A stretch of 64,000 bases of DNA from Haliotis asinina (lineage: Eukaryota; Mollusca; Gastropoda; Lepetellida; Haliotidae). The translations under genes were made by a program, and so were the position numbers. Shown in pieces: positions 40,668 to 52,500 of the stretch (positions are counted from its first letter, which is position 1; every line of letters begins with the position of its first letter). The notes under the pieces are model-generated. The model saw only the letters and a program-made list of their open reading frames with translations, ran no database searches and was not told the DNA's origin. The stretch is taken from the NCBI RefSeq assembly GCF_037392515.1, contig NC_090291.1, forward strand, positions 41,523,501 to 41,587,500, given 5' to 3'.

Positions 40668-43074
40668 CTTGCTAGCTACGTTTATCCAGTAGAGAATAAA
40701 CGATGTGAATGTTGCTTTTGTAAGTCACTACACCTTATATACCTGTAGTACAGGAAATCAGGATGTTGAATCTAATTGCCCACACTGGACGATTTGGCGA
40801 AAATTAAATTCCAAGATGACTTTTTACACTCTTAGATCGTGAAAGATGAATCATATTATGTAATAACACACGGGACGATCTCACTTGCTTCTCTATATGA
40901 TGCATATCTTCCTGTATAAATAGAAAAATACATCTGTGAAAATTTGTGACCAGGCCTGGCAACCCGTGGCTCAGCTCACTGCTGAAAAGCATGATAGAGT
41001 TGATGGTTGATGGAATGCAATTGCAGCTACAGACGGCTGGTGATAAATACGAATGGGGAGAGAATTCATGAAACAAAGAGTAAATGTCTAACTGCAGTAT
41101 TTCGTTGAATGCAGATAGTAATTAGAATAAGCAACCATTACTATGAGTCAAGAATCTTTATCAAGGTATGTCAAATCCATGTTTTAAGGTAAACTCAATG
41201 GAAAGCTACTTACTTATAATCAAAGTTAATATGAAGTGGTGGGATTTTTCTCTAGCTTGAGTTATAATTTCAAAACTTCAATACCTACCTTTTGTGATTT
41301 CAAAGTCTCAATATATACTGCGATGAGAGCATCCTCTTTGTTCTAATTGTAGCAAATCCTAAATTACGCCTCAAACGGGTCAACACTTACAACAATGCGG
41401 GTACTGATTACATGAACAAGAAATCCATCTGATTTTCTCAAGAACTAATGCTATGAATATTTTGTCTTGATATGGACACGGGAGTAAAGAGAGCATTGGT
41501 TGGCTACCCCTTCCTCAGTACATGTGTTGATACCAAACTAGAGCAGGAAGAAAGGTGGGGAGTTATGCTCTGTTGCTTCACATGCTTTGGTGTCCTGACA
41601 TGTAACAATTAAAGGAGTGGGATACATGACGTCAACCTAACTGCAATCAGAGTGTGTTAATGCAAGTGTTAGAGTGCATGCGTGAGTCTGTACGTTGGCA
41701 TATGCCTGTGTTTCCATACAGGTTCCACACTGAATCAGAATCACATACTCCTTGAGAGAGTACCGTTTGTAAACAAGTGAAGAGACAAAGACGTGTGACA
41801 GCTTTGACTGGAGGAAAACGTGTAAGATGTTTAAGGTTTTTGAAAAGCACATCCATTCAGTAATTAAAACCTGACCACGATTTTACCTATTTAGAGCTGT
41901 CATTTTTATCACCATGACCTATACTTATGTGTGTACAGATATGTTCAAGTAGGTGACATTTGGTGTGGAACTGAGCTTGATGTGTTTAGCTTCCTGTGCT
42001 CCGAAAGTTAGCCGACCAAGTTGGCCAGAAATTGTATTTTCTTGTAGTTTAAAGGATAGGCTGTATCCATGTGTACAGGGAATAGTTGTTGATAGCCTGG
42101 ATGTTTATCTAAAAGCTATAAGGTTACTATAGAAGTCTATGGGAAAACATATAGTGTTGTGTAATCTGTATGTCTGCTTGCTTGCGTGTGTTGGTGTGCA
42201 TCTGTGTATATTTGTGTAAAGAACCCTTCTGCCTTCCTCTGGGACTACAATAATCAGAAGCTGCAATAAATATCAATAGACATTTGGTCATAAAATATGT
42301 TATTATCAAAGTACAATGTCGAATCTTGTAGGAAAGCTGTCAAACTTTACTCAGAACTATATGTTACTGACTCCAAACTCCATTCAAGTAAGGGACTATA
42401 TTCTCCCATGTATCTGCCGGGCCATGGTGAAAGGTTGGAGTACTTAACAACTGTCTGAGACCATGTGAGCGGAAATCGGCTTCCATGATCATATACTTTT
42501 CGCCAGACTCTTGAAACAAACACACAACTGCAGTTGGGAAGAAACTTGGCTGTCTTGAGAACGAATCAGTGCATTACTGGAGATGTGTATAAATCCTTAG
42601 CCTAAATGTCATTGCATGGGTGCATTGAGACACACGTAATTGTTGTATGGGAACATGCACACGTCTTGAACTATCAACTGTTTGGGCCTTTTGAATCAGT
42701 TATGATAGTCTGAGATCAAATGGGACTTTCTATATTTGGGGACAGAAATAGTCTACTTGCTTGCTTCAATGTCTTTATAAGAGTACTTGTATCTCTTGGA
42801 TTCTCTTGGCCTTTGTGGGCAATGAATCCTATGTGATTATAGTATGCAGGACAATGTTATCAGATAGTTTCCTTACATTCTTTTCAGTCAGTCTTGAATC
42901 TGATTGTAACGGAGGGAAAAGACAAAGAAAGATCAAATTAAAATATAACTCAATGCTTTATTGGTATTCAGTGAGGAATATACAGACTGGGTGGATACAT
43001 CATAGTGAGTGGAATGGACCAATATGATATCAAATGTCCAGCATCTGATGGCAATATGATGATCCTGGCATGTT

Positions 43075-43565
43075 TTACCCGTGGTGTCCGCCTCCATGAC
43101 CACCACCACCTCCATGGCCTCCACCTCCATGGCCACCACCTCCATGACCTCCTCCATGGCCGCCACCTCCATGGCCTCCGCCTCCGTGACCACCACCTCC
43201 GTGACCACCACCTCCATGGCCTCCACCACCTCCATGGCCTCCACCACCTCCATGGCCTCCACCACCACCATGGCCTCCACCACCACCATGGCCAGCAAGG
43301 GCGGACCCAAGGAAGACTGTCAATAATGGAAAGAAGTCAAGCGATTCATAAGCGATCACACAAGATACCATTCCTACAGAGGAAATTCCTTTTCCAACCC
43401 TGATAAACGTTTGGAGCAATGTAGAAACGGTGCCTATCCTAAGGTTGTCAGTGTACTTGCCGAGCCACTTCACAAACTCTGCAATACTAGTAACGTTGTT
43501 CCTTACAAAGTTTAGAAAGCAGACTTACCCAAGACTACAACCACTGCAACGTTAAGAAGGCGCAT
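43075..43565 (-). CDS. Secreted Gly/His-only peptide gene, copy 14 of 15 (two Gly shorter)
   Basis: Exon 1 is 43529-43565 and exon 2 is 43075-43316 (242 nt), with TATA box at 43631-43639 and poly(A) signal at 42957-42962. It shares the 6-bp exon 2 deletion and flanking variants with copy 13. The two units have the same 2898-bp length, so one arose recently from the other. Confidence 0.85.
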
Positions 43566-45972
43566 CTTGCTAGCTACGTTTATCCAGTAGAGAATAAACG
43601 ATGTGAATGTTGCTTTTGTAAGTCACTACACCTTATATACCTGTAGTACAGGAAATCAGGATGTTGAATCTAATTGCCCACACTGGACGATTTGGCGAAA
43701 ATTAAATTCCAAGATGACTTTTTACACTCTTAGATCGTGAAAGATGAATCATATTATGTAATAACACACGGGACGATCTCACTTGCTTCTCTATATGATG
43801 CATATCTTCCTGTATAAATAGAAAAATACATCTGTGAAAATTTGTGACCAGGCCTGGCAACCCGTGGCTCAGCTCACTGCTGAAAAGCATGATAGAGTTG
43901 ATGGTTGATGGAATGCAATTGCAGCTACAGACGGCTGGTGATAAATACGAATGGGGAGAGAATTCATGAAACAAAGAGTAAATGTCTAACTGCAGTATTT
44001 CGTTGAATGCAGATAGTAATTAGAATAAGCAACCATTACTATGAGTCAAGAATCTTTATCAAGGTATGTCAAATCCATGTTTTAAGGTAAACTCAATGGA
44101 AAGCTACTTACTTATAATCAAAGTTAATATGAAGTGGTGGGATTTTTCTCTAGCTTGAGTTATAATTTCAAAACTTCAATACCTACCTTTTGTGATTTCA
44201 AAGTCTCAATATATACTGCGATGAGAGCATCCTCTTTGTTCTAATTGTAGCAAATCCTAAATTACGCCTCAAACGGGTCAACACTTACAACAATGCGGGT
44301 ACTGATTACATGAACAAGAAATCCATCTGATTTTCTCAAGAACTAATACTATGAATATTTTGTCTTGATATGGACACGGGAGTAAAGAGAGCATTGGTTG
44401 GCTACCCCTTCCTCAGTACATGTGTTGATACCAAACTAGAGCAGGAAGAAAGGTGGGGAGTTATGCTCTGTTGCTTCACATGCTTTGGTGTCCTGACATG
44501 TAACAATTAAAGGAGTGGGATACATGACGTCAACCTAACTGCAATCAGAGTGTGTTAATGCAAGTGTTAGAGTGCATGCGTGAGTCTGTACGTTGGCATA
44601 TGCCTGTGTTTCCATACAGGTTCCACACTGAATCAGAATCACATACTCCTTGAGAGAGTACCGTTTGTAAACAAGTGAAGAGACAAAGACGTGTGACAGC
44701 TTTGACTGGAGGAAAACGTGTAAGATGTTTAAGGTTTTTGAAAAGCACATCCATTCAGTAATTAAAACCTGACCACGATTTTACCTATTTAGAGCTGTCA
44801 TTTTTATCACCATGACCTATACTTATGTGTGTACAGATATGTTCAAGTAGGTGACATTTGGTGTGGAACTGAGCTTGATGTGTTTAGCTTCCTGTGCTCC
44901 GAAAGTTAGCCGACCAAGTTGGCCAGAAATTGTATTTTCTTGTAGTTTAAAGGATAGGCTGTATCCATGTGTACAGGGAATAGTTGTTGATAGCCTGGAT
45001 GTTTATCTAAAAGCTATAAGGTTACTATAGAAGTCTATGGGAAAACATATAGTGTTGTGTAATCTGTATGTCTGCTTGCTTGCGTGTGTTGGTGTGCATC
45101 TGTGTATATTTGTGTAAAGAACCCTTCTGCCTTCCTCTGGGACTACAATAATCAGAAGCTGCAATAAATATCAATAGACATTTGGTCATAAAATATGTTA
45201 TTATCAAAGTACAATGTCGAATCTTGTAGGAAAGCTGTCAAACTTTACTCAGAACTATATGTTACTGACTCCAAACTCCATTCAAGTAAGGGACTATATT
45301 CTCCCATGTATCTGCCGGGCCATGGTGAAAGGTTGGAGTACTTAACAACTGTCTGAGACCATGTGAGCGGAAATCGGCTTCCATGATCATATACTTTTCG
45401 CCAGACTCTTGAAACAAACACACAACTGCAGTTGGGAAGAAACTTGGCTGTCTTGAGAACGAATCAGTGCATTACTGGAGATGTGTATAAATCCTTAGCC
45501 TAAATGTCATTGCATGGGTGCATTGAGACACACGTAATTGTTGTATGGGAACATGCACACGTCTTGAACTATCAACTGTTTGGGCCTTTTGAATCAGTTA
45601 TGATAGTCTGAGATCAAATGGGACTTTCTATATTTGGGGACAGAAATAGTCTACTTGCTTGCTTCAATGTCTTTATAAGAGTACTTGTATCTCTTGGATT
45701 CTCTTGGCCTTTGTGGGCAATGAATTCTATGTGATTATAGTATGCAGGACAATGTTATCAGATAGTTTCCTTACATTCTTTTCAGTCAGTCTTGAATCTG
45801 ATTGTAACGGAGGGAAAAGACAAAGAAAGATCAAATTAAAATATAACTCAATGCTTTATTGGTATTCAGTGAGGAATATACAGACTGGGTGGATACATCA
45901 TAGTGAGTGGAATGGACCAATATGATATCAAATGTCCAGCATCTGATGGCAATATGATGATCCTGGCATGTT

Positions 45973-46469
45973 TTACCCGTGGTGTCCGCCTCCATGACCA
46001 CCACCACCTCCATGGCCTCCACCTCCATGGCCACCACCTCCATGACCTCCTCCATGGCCGCCACCTCCATGGCCTCCGCCTCCGTGACCACCACCTCCGT
46101 GACCACCACCACCACCTCCATGGCCTCCACCACCTCCATGGCCTCCACCACCACCATGGCCTCCACCACCACCATGGCCTCCACCACCACCATGGCCAGC
46201 AAGGGCGGACCCAAGGAAGACTGTCAATAATGGAAAGAAGTCAAGCGATTCATAAGCGATCACACAAGATACCATTCCTACAGAGGAAATTCCTTTTCCA
46301 ACCCTGATAGACGTTTGGAGCAATGTAGAAACTGTGCCTATCCTAAGGTTGTCAGTGTACTTGCCGAGCCACTTCACAAACTCTGCAATACTAGTAACGT
46401 TGTTCCTTACAAAGTTTAGAAAGCAGACTTACCCAAGACTACAACCACTGCAACGTTAAGAAGGCGCAT
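45973..46469 (-). CDS. Secreted Gly/His-only peptide gene, copy 15 of 15
   Basis: Exon 1 is 46433-46469 and exon 2 is 45973-46220, with TATA box at 46535-46543 and poly(A) signal at 45855-45860. The protein is the full 94 residues and identical to copy 1. Exon 2 has a silent pattern of its own, with three ccaccaccaccatgg blocks. The 5' UTR shares gccaactacg with copy 12. This is the last gene before the array ends. Confidence 0.85.
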
Positions 46470-47436
46470 CTTGCCAACTACGTTTATCCAGTAGAGAATA
46501 AACGATGTGAATGTTGCTTTTGTAAGTCACTACACCTTATATACCTGTAGTACAGGAAATCAGGATGTTGAATCTAATTGCCCACACTGGACGATTTGGC
46601 GAAAATTAAATTCCAAGATGACTTTTTACACTCTTAGATCGTGAAAGATGAATCATATTATGTAATAACACACGGGACGATCTCACTTGCTTCTCTATAT
46701 GATGCATATCTTCCTGTATAAATAGAAAAATACATCTGTGAAAATTTGTGACCAGGCCTGGCAACCCGTGGCTCAGCTCACTGCTGAAAAGCATGATAGA
46801 GTTGATGGTTGATGGAATGCAATTGCAGCTACAGACGGCTGGTGATAAATACGAATGGGGAGAGAATTCATGAAACAAAGAGTAAATGTCTAACTGCAGT
46901 ATTTCGTTGAATGCAGATAGTAATTAGAATAAGCAACCATTACTATGAGTCAAGAATCTTTATCAAGGTATGTCAAATCCATGTTTTAAGGTAAACTCAA
47001 TGGAAAGCTACTTATTTATAATCAAAGTTAATGTGAAGTGGTGGGATTTTTCTCTAGCTTGAGTTATAATTTCAAAACTTCAATACCTACCTTTTGTGAT
47101 TTCAAAGTCTCAATATATACTGCGATGAGAGCATCCTCTTTGTTCTAATTGTAGCAAATCCTAAATTACGCCTCAAACGGGTCAACACTTACAACAATGC
47201 GGGTACTGATTACATGAACAAGAAATCCATCTGATTTTCTCAAGAACTAATACTATGAATATTTTGTCTTGATATGGACACGGGAGTAAAGAGAGCATTG
47301 GTTGGCTACCCCTTCCTCAGTACATGTGTTGATAGCAAACTAGAGCAGGAAGAAAGGTGGGGAGTTATGCTCTGTTGCTTCACATGCTTTGGTGTCCTGA
47401 CATGTAACAATTAAAGGAGTGGGATACATGACGTCA

Positions 47437-47592
47437 TCCCTGTAGCTATTTCTTTTGAAATGGGCTATTTGCAATCAGGGTGTGTTAATGCAAGTGTTCG
47501 TGTGCACGCACGCAGGTGCCTGTGAACGTGTGAGTCTTCGCGTTGACGTATGCGTGATTCCACTACAGATTCCACTACAGATTCCACTACAG
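47437..47592. repeat. Decayed stub of the 2.9-kb unit at the right array border
   Basis: After a replaced stretch of about 35 bp, homology to the unit resumes in diverged form: gcaatcagggtgtgttaatg against the unit's gcaatcagagtgtgttaatg. It continues through gtgtgagtcttcgcgttgacg to the counterpart of the unit's tttccatacaggttcc. It appears older than any complete unit and probably marks the original flank. Confidence 0.6.
47557..47592. repeat. Three tandem 12-bp repeats (attccactacag)
   Basis: Three perfect copies of attccactacag lie end to end. The position corresponds to a single tttccatacagg in the array units, so this is a local expansion inside the decayed stub. Confidence 0.8.
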
Positions 47593-47990
47593 TTAACCAG
47601 TTTTAGTACTGATTTATGGATGTAAAGAATTGTACCAATTGTATTCTGGTAAAAGAATTTTTCATTTGAGGAAAAATCTCAAGTCCATTTCCATCAATCA
47701 TGTTCTTGTTATCGCTTGTTTGAACGTGTGAGTACCTTCTGTTTCCTTCTAACAAATATTGCAAAACCGACTTCCAGTATTTAGAGTGGATTATTATTAT
47801 TCGTAATAAATACACGGTTATCTATTTGAGATTTTATTACTTTCCTCAGATATTAGGCGATTGGTTCCTTTAGAAACATTTGCAACAGAGAAGGAGTCAA
47901 AGCATCTCGATATTAAAGAATTGGGATGTCAAATATCAATAGGCAGCAATATTATATGTACCTGTGTGACAACATCGTACACCATCGACA

Positions 47991-48075
47991 GCTGTGAAGC
48001 CTAGTAGTTAAAGTCATTCTGAATATACGGGTTCGATTCCCCACATAGAATCGGGTTCGATTCCAGACCAGTACA
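47991..48075 (+). mobile_element. Degenerate tRNA-SINE head with doubled B box
   Basis: The phrase agcctagtagttaaag matches the A-box half of the tRNA-derived SINE seen elsewhere here. The B-box phrase gggttcgattcc occurs twice, 24 bp apart. The rest of the SINE body is not recognisable. Confidence 0.5.
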
Positions 48076-48605
48076 TTTCGGGGTGGGGTATTGCAAGATT
48101 AAGCTCCGTACCAACCGCCTTTGTCCTTAAACTTTATTAACCGAGTATTGAAAATGAATGGCACTTAACTGTGCCTCCCAACCCCTATCCCCGCTCTCAA
48201 AAAGATGTATCTGCTGTTGCATTTGCTAAAACAGGCGTTTGCTAAGTCTAAGCTAACACACACACTGATAAAGCATGCCTCAGTTTAAGTCAGATACTCA
48301 CGCAAGAGTATGATGTATGATGTATAAGATTCAGTGTTGCGTGGTGTCTACATGGGTCAAGAATAAAGTGGATTCACAATGTCGGCAAGACAGTATAGAG
48401 TTCCTAAGGTTCATGAATAATATGTAACATTGAATAAGAAGAGTTTCACTTTACATAATGCTACACTAAGGAACAGGGTGTGGCGGCCTTTGTACATTAT
48501 TAACGTTCTACAACTGAGGAAGCATTCTGCAAAACGATCCATATACCATGCGAGACTGGTTATTACAAATTGGTGTTGGTTTAATAGATGTGATTGGTTG
48601 GTTGT

Positions 48606-48646
48606 TTAATAATCGAGTATGGACCAGACAATCCAGTGATCAGCAG
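48606..48646 (-). repeat. Fragment of repeat family C
   Basis: Contains aataatcgagtatggaccag followed by acaatccagtgatcagcag, the same phrase as in the longer family C copy at 57379-57569. About 40 bp survive. Confidence 0.55.
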
Positions 48647-48858
48647 AGTGATAGTTATCATAACAACATGAAGTTCAATCTACACATGTACTATTGTTGT
48701 TGCAACTCGAATGTGTTTGTTGTTACAAGTGGCTTCTAATAGCAATGTAAAATTTGTTACAACATGGCGGAGGTTATTACAAAGACCTGTGCTTAAGAAA
48801 TAAGAACCATTTCTGTTGCGACGTTGAACCTGTGAACATCTGTTAGAATTGATCTTAA

Positions 48859-49038
48859 GCAACCCAGGCTTCTCATAAAAGACAACTAATGAAATTGGGA
48901 GTCAAATTTGCTGACTTGGTTGACACATCCCAATTGAGTATACTGACGTGTATGCCGATGATCACTGAATTGTCTGGTCCAGACTCGATTATTTACAGAC
49001 CGCCGCCATAGAGCCGGAATATTGCGTGGCGTTGAACA
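48859..49038 (+). repeat. Repeat family C copy
   Basis: A copy of about 180 bp, inverted relative to 57379-57569. Shared phrases include tgacttggttgacaca, gatcactgaattgtctgg and tccagactcgattatttaca. It ends in ccggaatattgcgtggcgtt, a decayed form of the 3' end shared with the SINEs. The (CTCA)n tail is lost. Confidence 0.65.
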
Positions 49039-49477
49039 ACCAATTGCAACAAACCTGTTGTGTCATTACAACCTAAACAGATTGTCACCCAGCCGTGCCT
49101 GTCATGATGGACATCTGAGAGCATGTGTATAGAACCGGTTTTGACACGAAAGATCCTCTTTGCAAACAGACATGCATAGCCGTAGAAATCTCTCGGTCAA
49201 TCAGGCATATCCTGTTAACAAAGGCACACACAAATCGGTGACTGTGTAAGACACACACTTCCAAGGTAAAATATATACTACTGTAAGGACAAAAACTTTA
49301 CTGATACTCTGGTAAGAGGACTCGGGTAGGAAGAGACACGTGATCTGGAGCAACATATCTGTTAACTAAACTGGTTAGTGCTCCCTAAAGCGCTGGCACC
49401 TGTAGCCGCACGAGTGTCAATATCACCATAGAGGCAACTGCATTTCGGAGGGGATACATAATTTGTCGTAGAGACAA

Positions 49478-49502
49478 ATGGATTTAACCGAAGGAGGACA
49501 AG
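49478..49502 (+). CDS. SLC7A9: SLC7A9-like exon 1 (proposed start)
   Basis: ATG GAT TTA ACC GAA GGA GGA CAA G, then donor gtaggc. Exon 2 opens in phase 1 with TT, so a preceding exon must end with one spare base, and this one does (CAA G + TT CCG gives Gln-Val-Pro). The resulting N-terminus is short and hydrophilic, as in the family. Initiation context is moderate (G at +4). Other upstream exons cannot be excluded, so this call is weaker than the rest. Confidence 0.5.
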
Positions 49503-52500
49503 GTAGGCATTGCTTGTTTCCTCAAATACTGTCTCGCCAGGGTTTTTCTATTCAATTTCTGTTATGCAGTTGGAATATTATTGACCGTGTTTTCAAACAA
49601 AGCACTCATGCCAAGGCTGTTGTTAGTTTGTGATTTGCTGCTCGACGTAAATGTTTGAATTAATGAGATGGGTGATGTTCCGAAGTTGCATGCTGGGTGG
49701 TGCTCGTACTGGCGCCTAAATGGTTTGTTATTATTGATCATTATGATTACCGCAGATTTGTTTTCTATTTAGATGTATTTGTGCTCAGTGAAAGTACAGG
49801 TGGCATATCATCTCTGCACATGAACACATCTTGCTCACAACTACTTCATACATGCAATGCTTTGTAACATGTATAAAATACCTTGTAGGCTTCATACGCG
49901 TACAGCAGACCGTGTCGACATCCAAATATATCACGTTCGCCTCAAGTCAAGCCATTCATGCGTCCAGATTTAATCTGCTTGCATTATACAGATATGTACA
50001 TATATTTACGTCCTGTGAATAACATTATGTTTAACACTGCCCTGTGAAGAAAGAGAATCGCTGAGCTGATGCACGTGGTCTGTTTGATAAAGTCATACGC
50101 ATTGTTAAGGTTTTTTTCGTAGATGTCATTAATTCAAAGGAAGGCAGTGTACCTTGAAGCAGACAATATTCATACGTCGCTCTACATATGTAAATCTGTC
50201 CCGTGGATATTTGCAAGATTTGTAACGCACTCATGTCTCAGTGAAGTGTCCTTCTATATTAAAGACGTGATATACACAAATTGCACATTACTGCTACGTG
50301 TCCTTCTGGGTGCCTGTGTGTCTGTGCGTGCGTGCATGTGTGGTTTCTTCCTGTCTAGCCAGCCTCAGAAGACTATCCCTATTCTCATTAAGCGCATTAT
50401 TTTCCCTTTTGTTTAGCCCTTTCTGTAATGCTAAAGCCCTAAATGAGTGATTGATCGAGTGAATTTAGTTTTACTCAATATTAACAGTATTGACCCCGTG
50501 AGAAATCGAACCCGTGTCTTCAGCGTGACGAGCGAACGCTTTAACCACTAGGCTACCCCATCGCCCCTCCCCACCTTAAGTGAAGCAAGTCTAAAAGTAT
50601 TCAGGTTCTGAAGTCTCCCTTTTCATTGGTAATATATATTTTCAGTTTAAGAAGAGACGTTTGTTTCTATGAAAATTATACTAACATATTCAGAAACGAA
50701 GCGTTAGTACATTACCAATGTGGGTAAGGGAAGTGGACATTCTAACGTATCAAGATAACTAGGGTACGTCCCACCGGGGTTCTAGGCCTAGTCTAAGATC
50801 TAGTAACTTGTATCTAGACCTAGTATACTGAACAGCAAAACAAACGCAACTGCCTTTTTTGGTCATGTGTTTAAATAGATGACATAAACATGAATGCTTA
50901 CTTTAATGAGATTTCATTTTTTCGAAACATCCGTTACTTTTGCTCTTCAGTATATATCCACTGTGATAAAACGGGGTTTATGTTTAGGAAAACCTATTGA
51001 ATACAGAGAAGCTGAGAACGAATGTATCACATTTCCGTACATCAGCTGAACGCGTGATACCAGCTTTCATTAGCATACTTCTAACACCAAATATTTATGT
51101 GCAGACATAAAAGAACACAGCTGAATAGATCATGTTGAAGGAATACATTCACAGAGGATCTGCCATTGTTTGTACAGCACGCGCTATTGTAAATATAACA
51201 CTGACATAGGTAGCGCAGTAGAAATTTGATTCTTTGGCAACATCCACTGGCAAACGGTCCAGGAGAACCCGTATTTGCTTATCAACAACGATATTTATTA
51301 CTTTTCCAAGTTGTCGAGCTCGAGCACAATGACCAATTTCATTTGCAACACTCCATCCGCAATTTTGTATCTCGAATGTATGACCTTAGACGCCGATAGG
51401 AAGACTGCGAGTAAAGTGACCATGAGTTCCTAATTGTGTTAAGACACGTTTTTACTATTTAAAAACCAGTGAGCCTACTGTATACACACTTCTAAAACAG
51501 TCTTGACTTCTGGATGTATGTGTATTCTTTCACATAACACTGTCGAGGAAATTCCACAGTTGAGTGGAATGGTCAGGCCCCTGGTTTTTGTTGGTGACTA
51601 TCAGCAGCCTGTTTAAAGGAAGTACTCAAGGCTGGCCATTATACATCAGTCTCCTCAGTAAAACATTCCTTCACAGGCCATCCGTTTTATGATGGCGTAA
51701 ACCTATTAATCTGAGCCTACAATAAATATTCGTTTACAATTTTACTTTTTGACGCAAAGAAGAGAAACATAACTATGCAGGTTATACAGTGATATACTGC
51801 TGGGCTGTTTAAATGTCCCACAGCTTGTAGATCAGGAGAGCTGATTTTTTGTACAGCATACACAGACCTATGTAAAGGCATTGTGTAATCATTCGTTTCA
51901 CAGACCGTAAACAACCATTGTGATGCAAGCTTTAATCGCATGAAGTGGTGTGTTGAAGGTTTTTACATGCTGTAGCTTTCTGAAATGCAGTTCACACAGA
52001 CGCTTAACCCTGTTAAGAAGTTAAATGGAGGCAGGTATAATAAGTGGGAGCTTTACCATCACTTTTGCTACAGGGTTAGATCTATAGCGATGTTAACGCT
52101 TTGAAGGGTTACGTGGCTTTAGCAGTAGTGTGTGGGACACGGTTAACCCTTTCAAATGTAACAGGGATCGTGTGACACACGCTGTTGTGTTTACTTGTCT
52201 GTATGGCTGGAGGGCAGAAGATACACATACAGCAGAGTCAACTGGGATATATTTTCTTGATTTTAATCCCATCCTATCTGTCTGTCCATCTCATCCCAGC
52301 AGGCAATGACGGTACAGCAATCTCATGTTCACTACAAATTCTGTTACAGCACTGGCAACATTTGTTTGGGCATTATCCTTGCGTGTCTGAATGGAAAACA
52401 GAGCATGATTGTGTACCGATTTACATTTGTCATACGCAATAAATGAGTTGTGATTCCACCTTATGAATATACATGTAATTGTGTGGTAGCCTAGTGGTTG

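Larger units (their letters stand above)
4402..47436. repeat. Tandem array of ~14.8 head-to-tail 2.9-kb units
   Basis: All units face the same way and repeat every 2888-2906 bp. Spacings between the 15 gene copies are 2904, 2904, 2903, 2888, 2905, 2905, 2902, 2905, 2905, 2906, 2905, 2904, 2898 and 2898. The left border is at the phrase gttactata (4402). The right border is at gggatacatgacgtca (ending 47436), after which homology continues only in decayed form. Units differ by scattered substitutions and small indels, so they are distinct copies and not one sequence duplicated by an assembler. Each carries one Gly/His peptide gene on the minus strand. The first unit is the most divergent. Confidence 0.97.
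47593..49477. other. Intergenic region between the array and the transporter gene
   Basis: Apart from the SINE head and the two family C pieces listed separately, I see no gene. Near the right end, atatata-like sequence (about 49270-49278) lies about 200 bp before the proposed transporter start codon and could belong to its promoter. That is weak evidence. Confidence 0.35.

Noticed and set aside
4402..47436. CRISPR-like or satellite interpretation of the regular repeats
   Set aside because: The period is 2.9 kb with a full eukaryotic gene in each unit and no spacer/repeat structure. It is neither CRISPR nor a simple satellite.
4402..47436. Array as an assembly artefact
   Set aside because: Units carry different private variants, distinct small indels and a graded relatedness, so they are real copies. 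The exact copy number still depends on read length and cannot be verified here.
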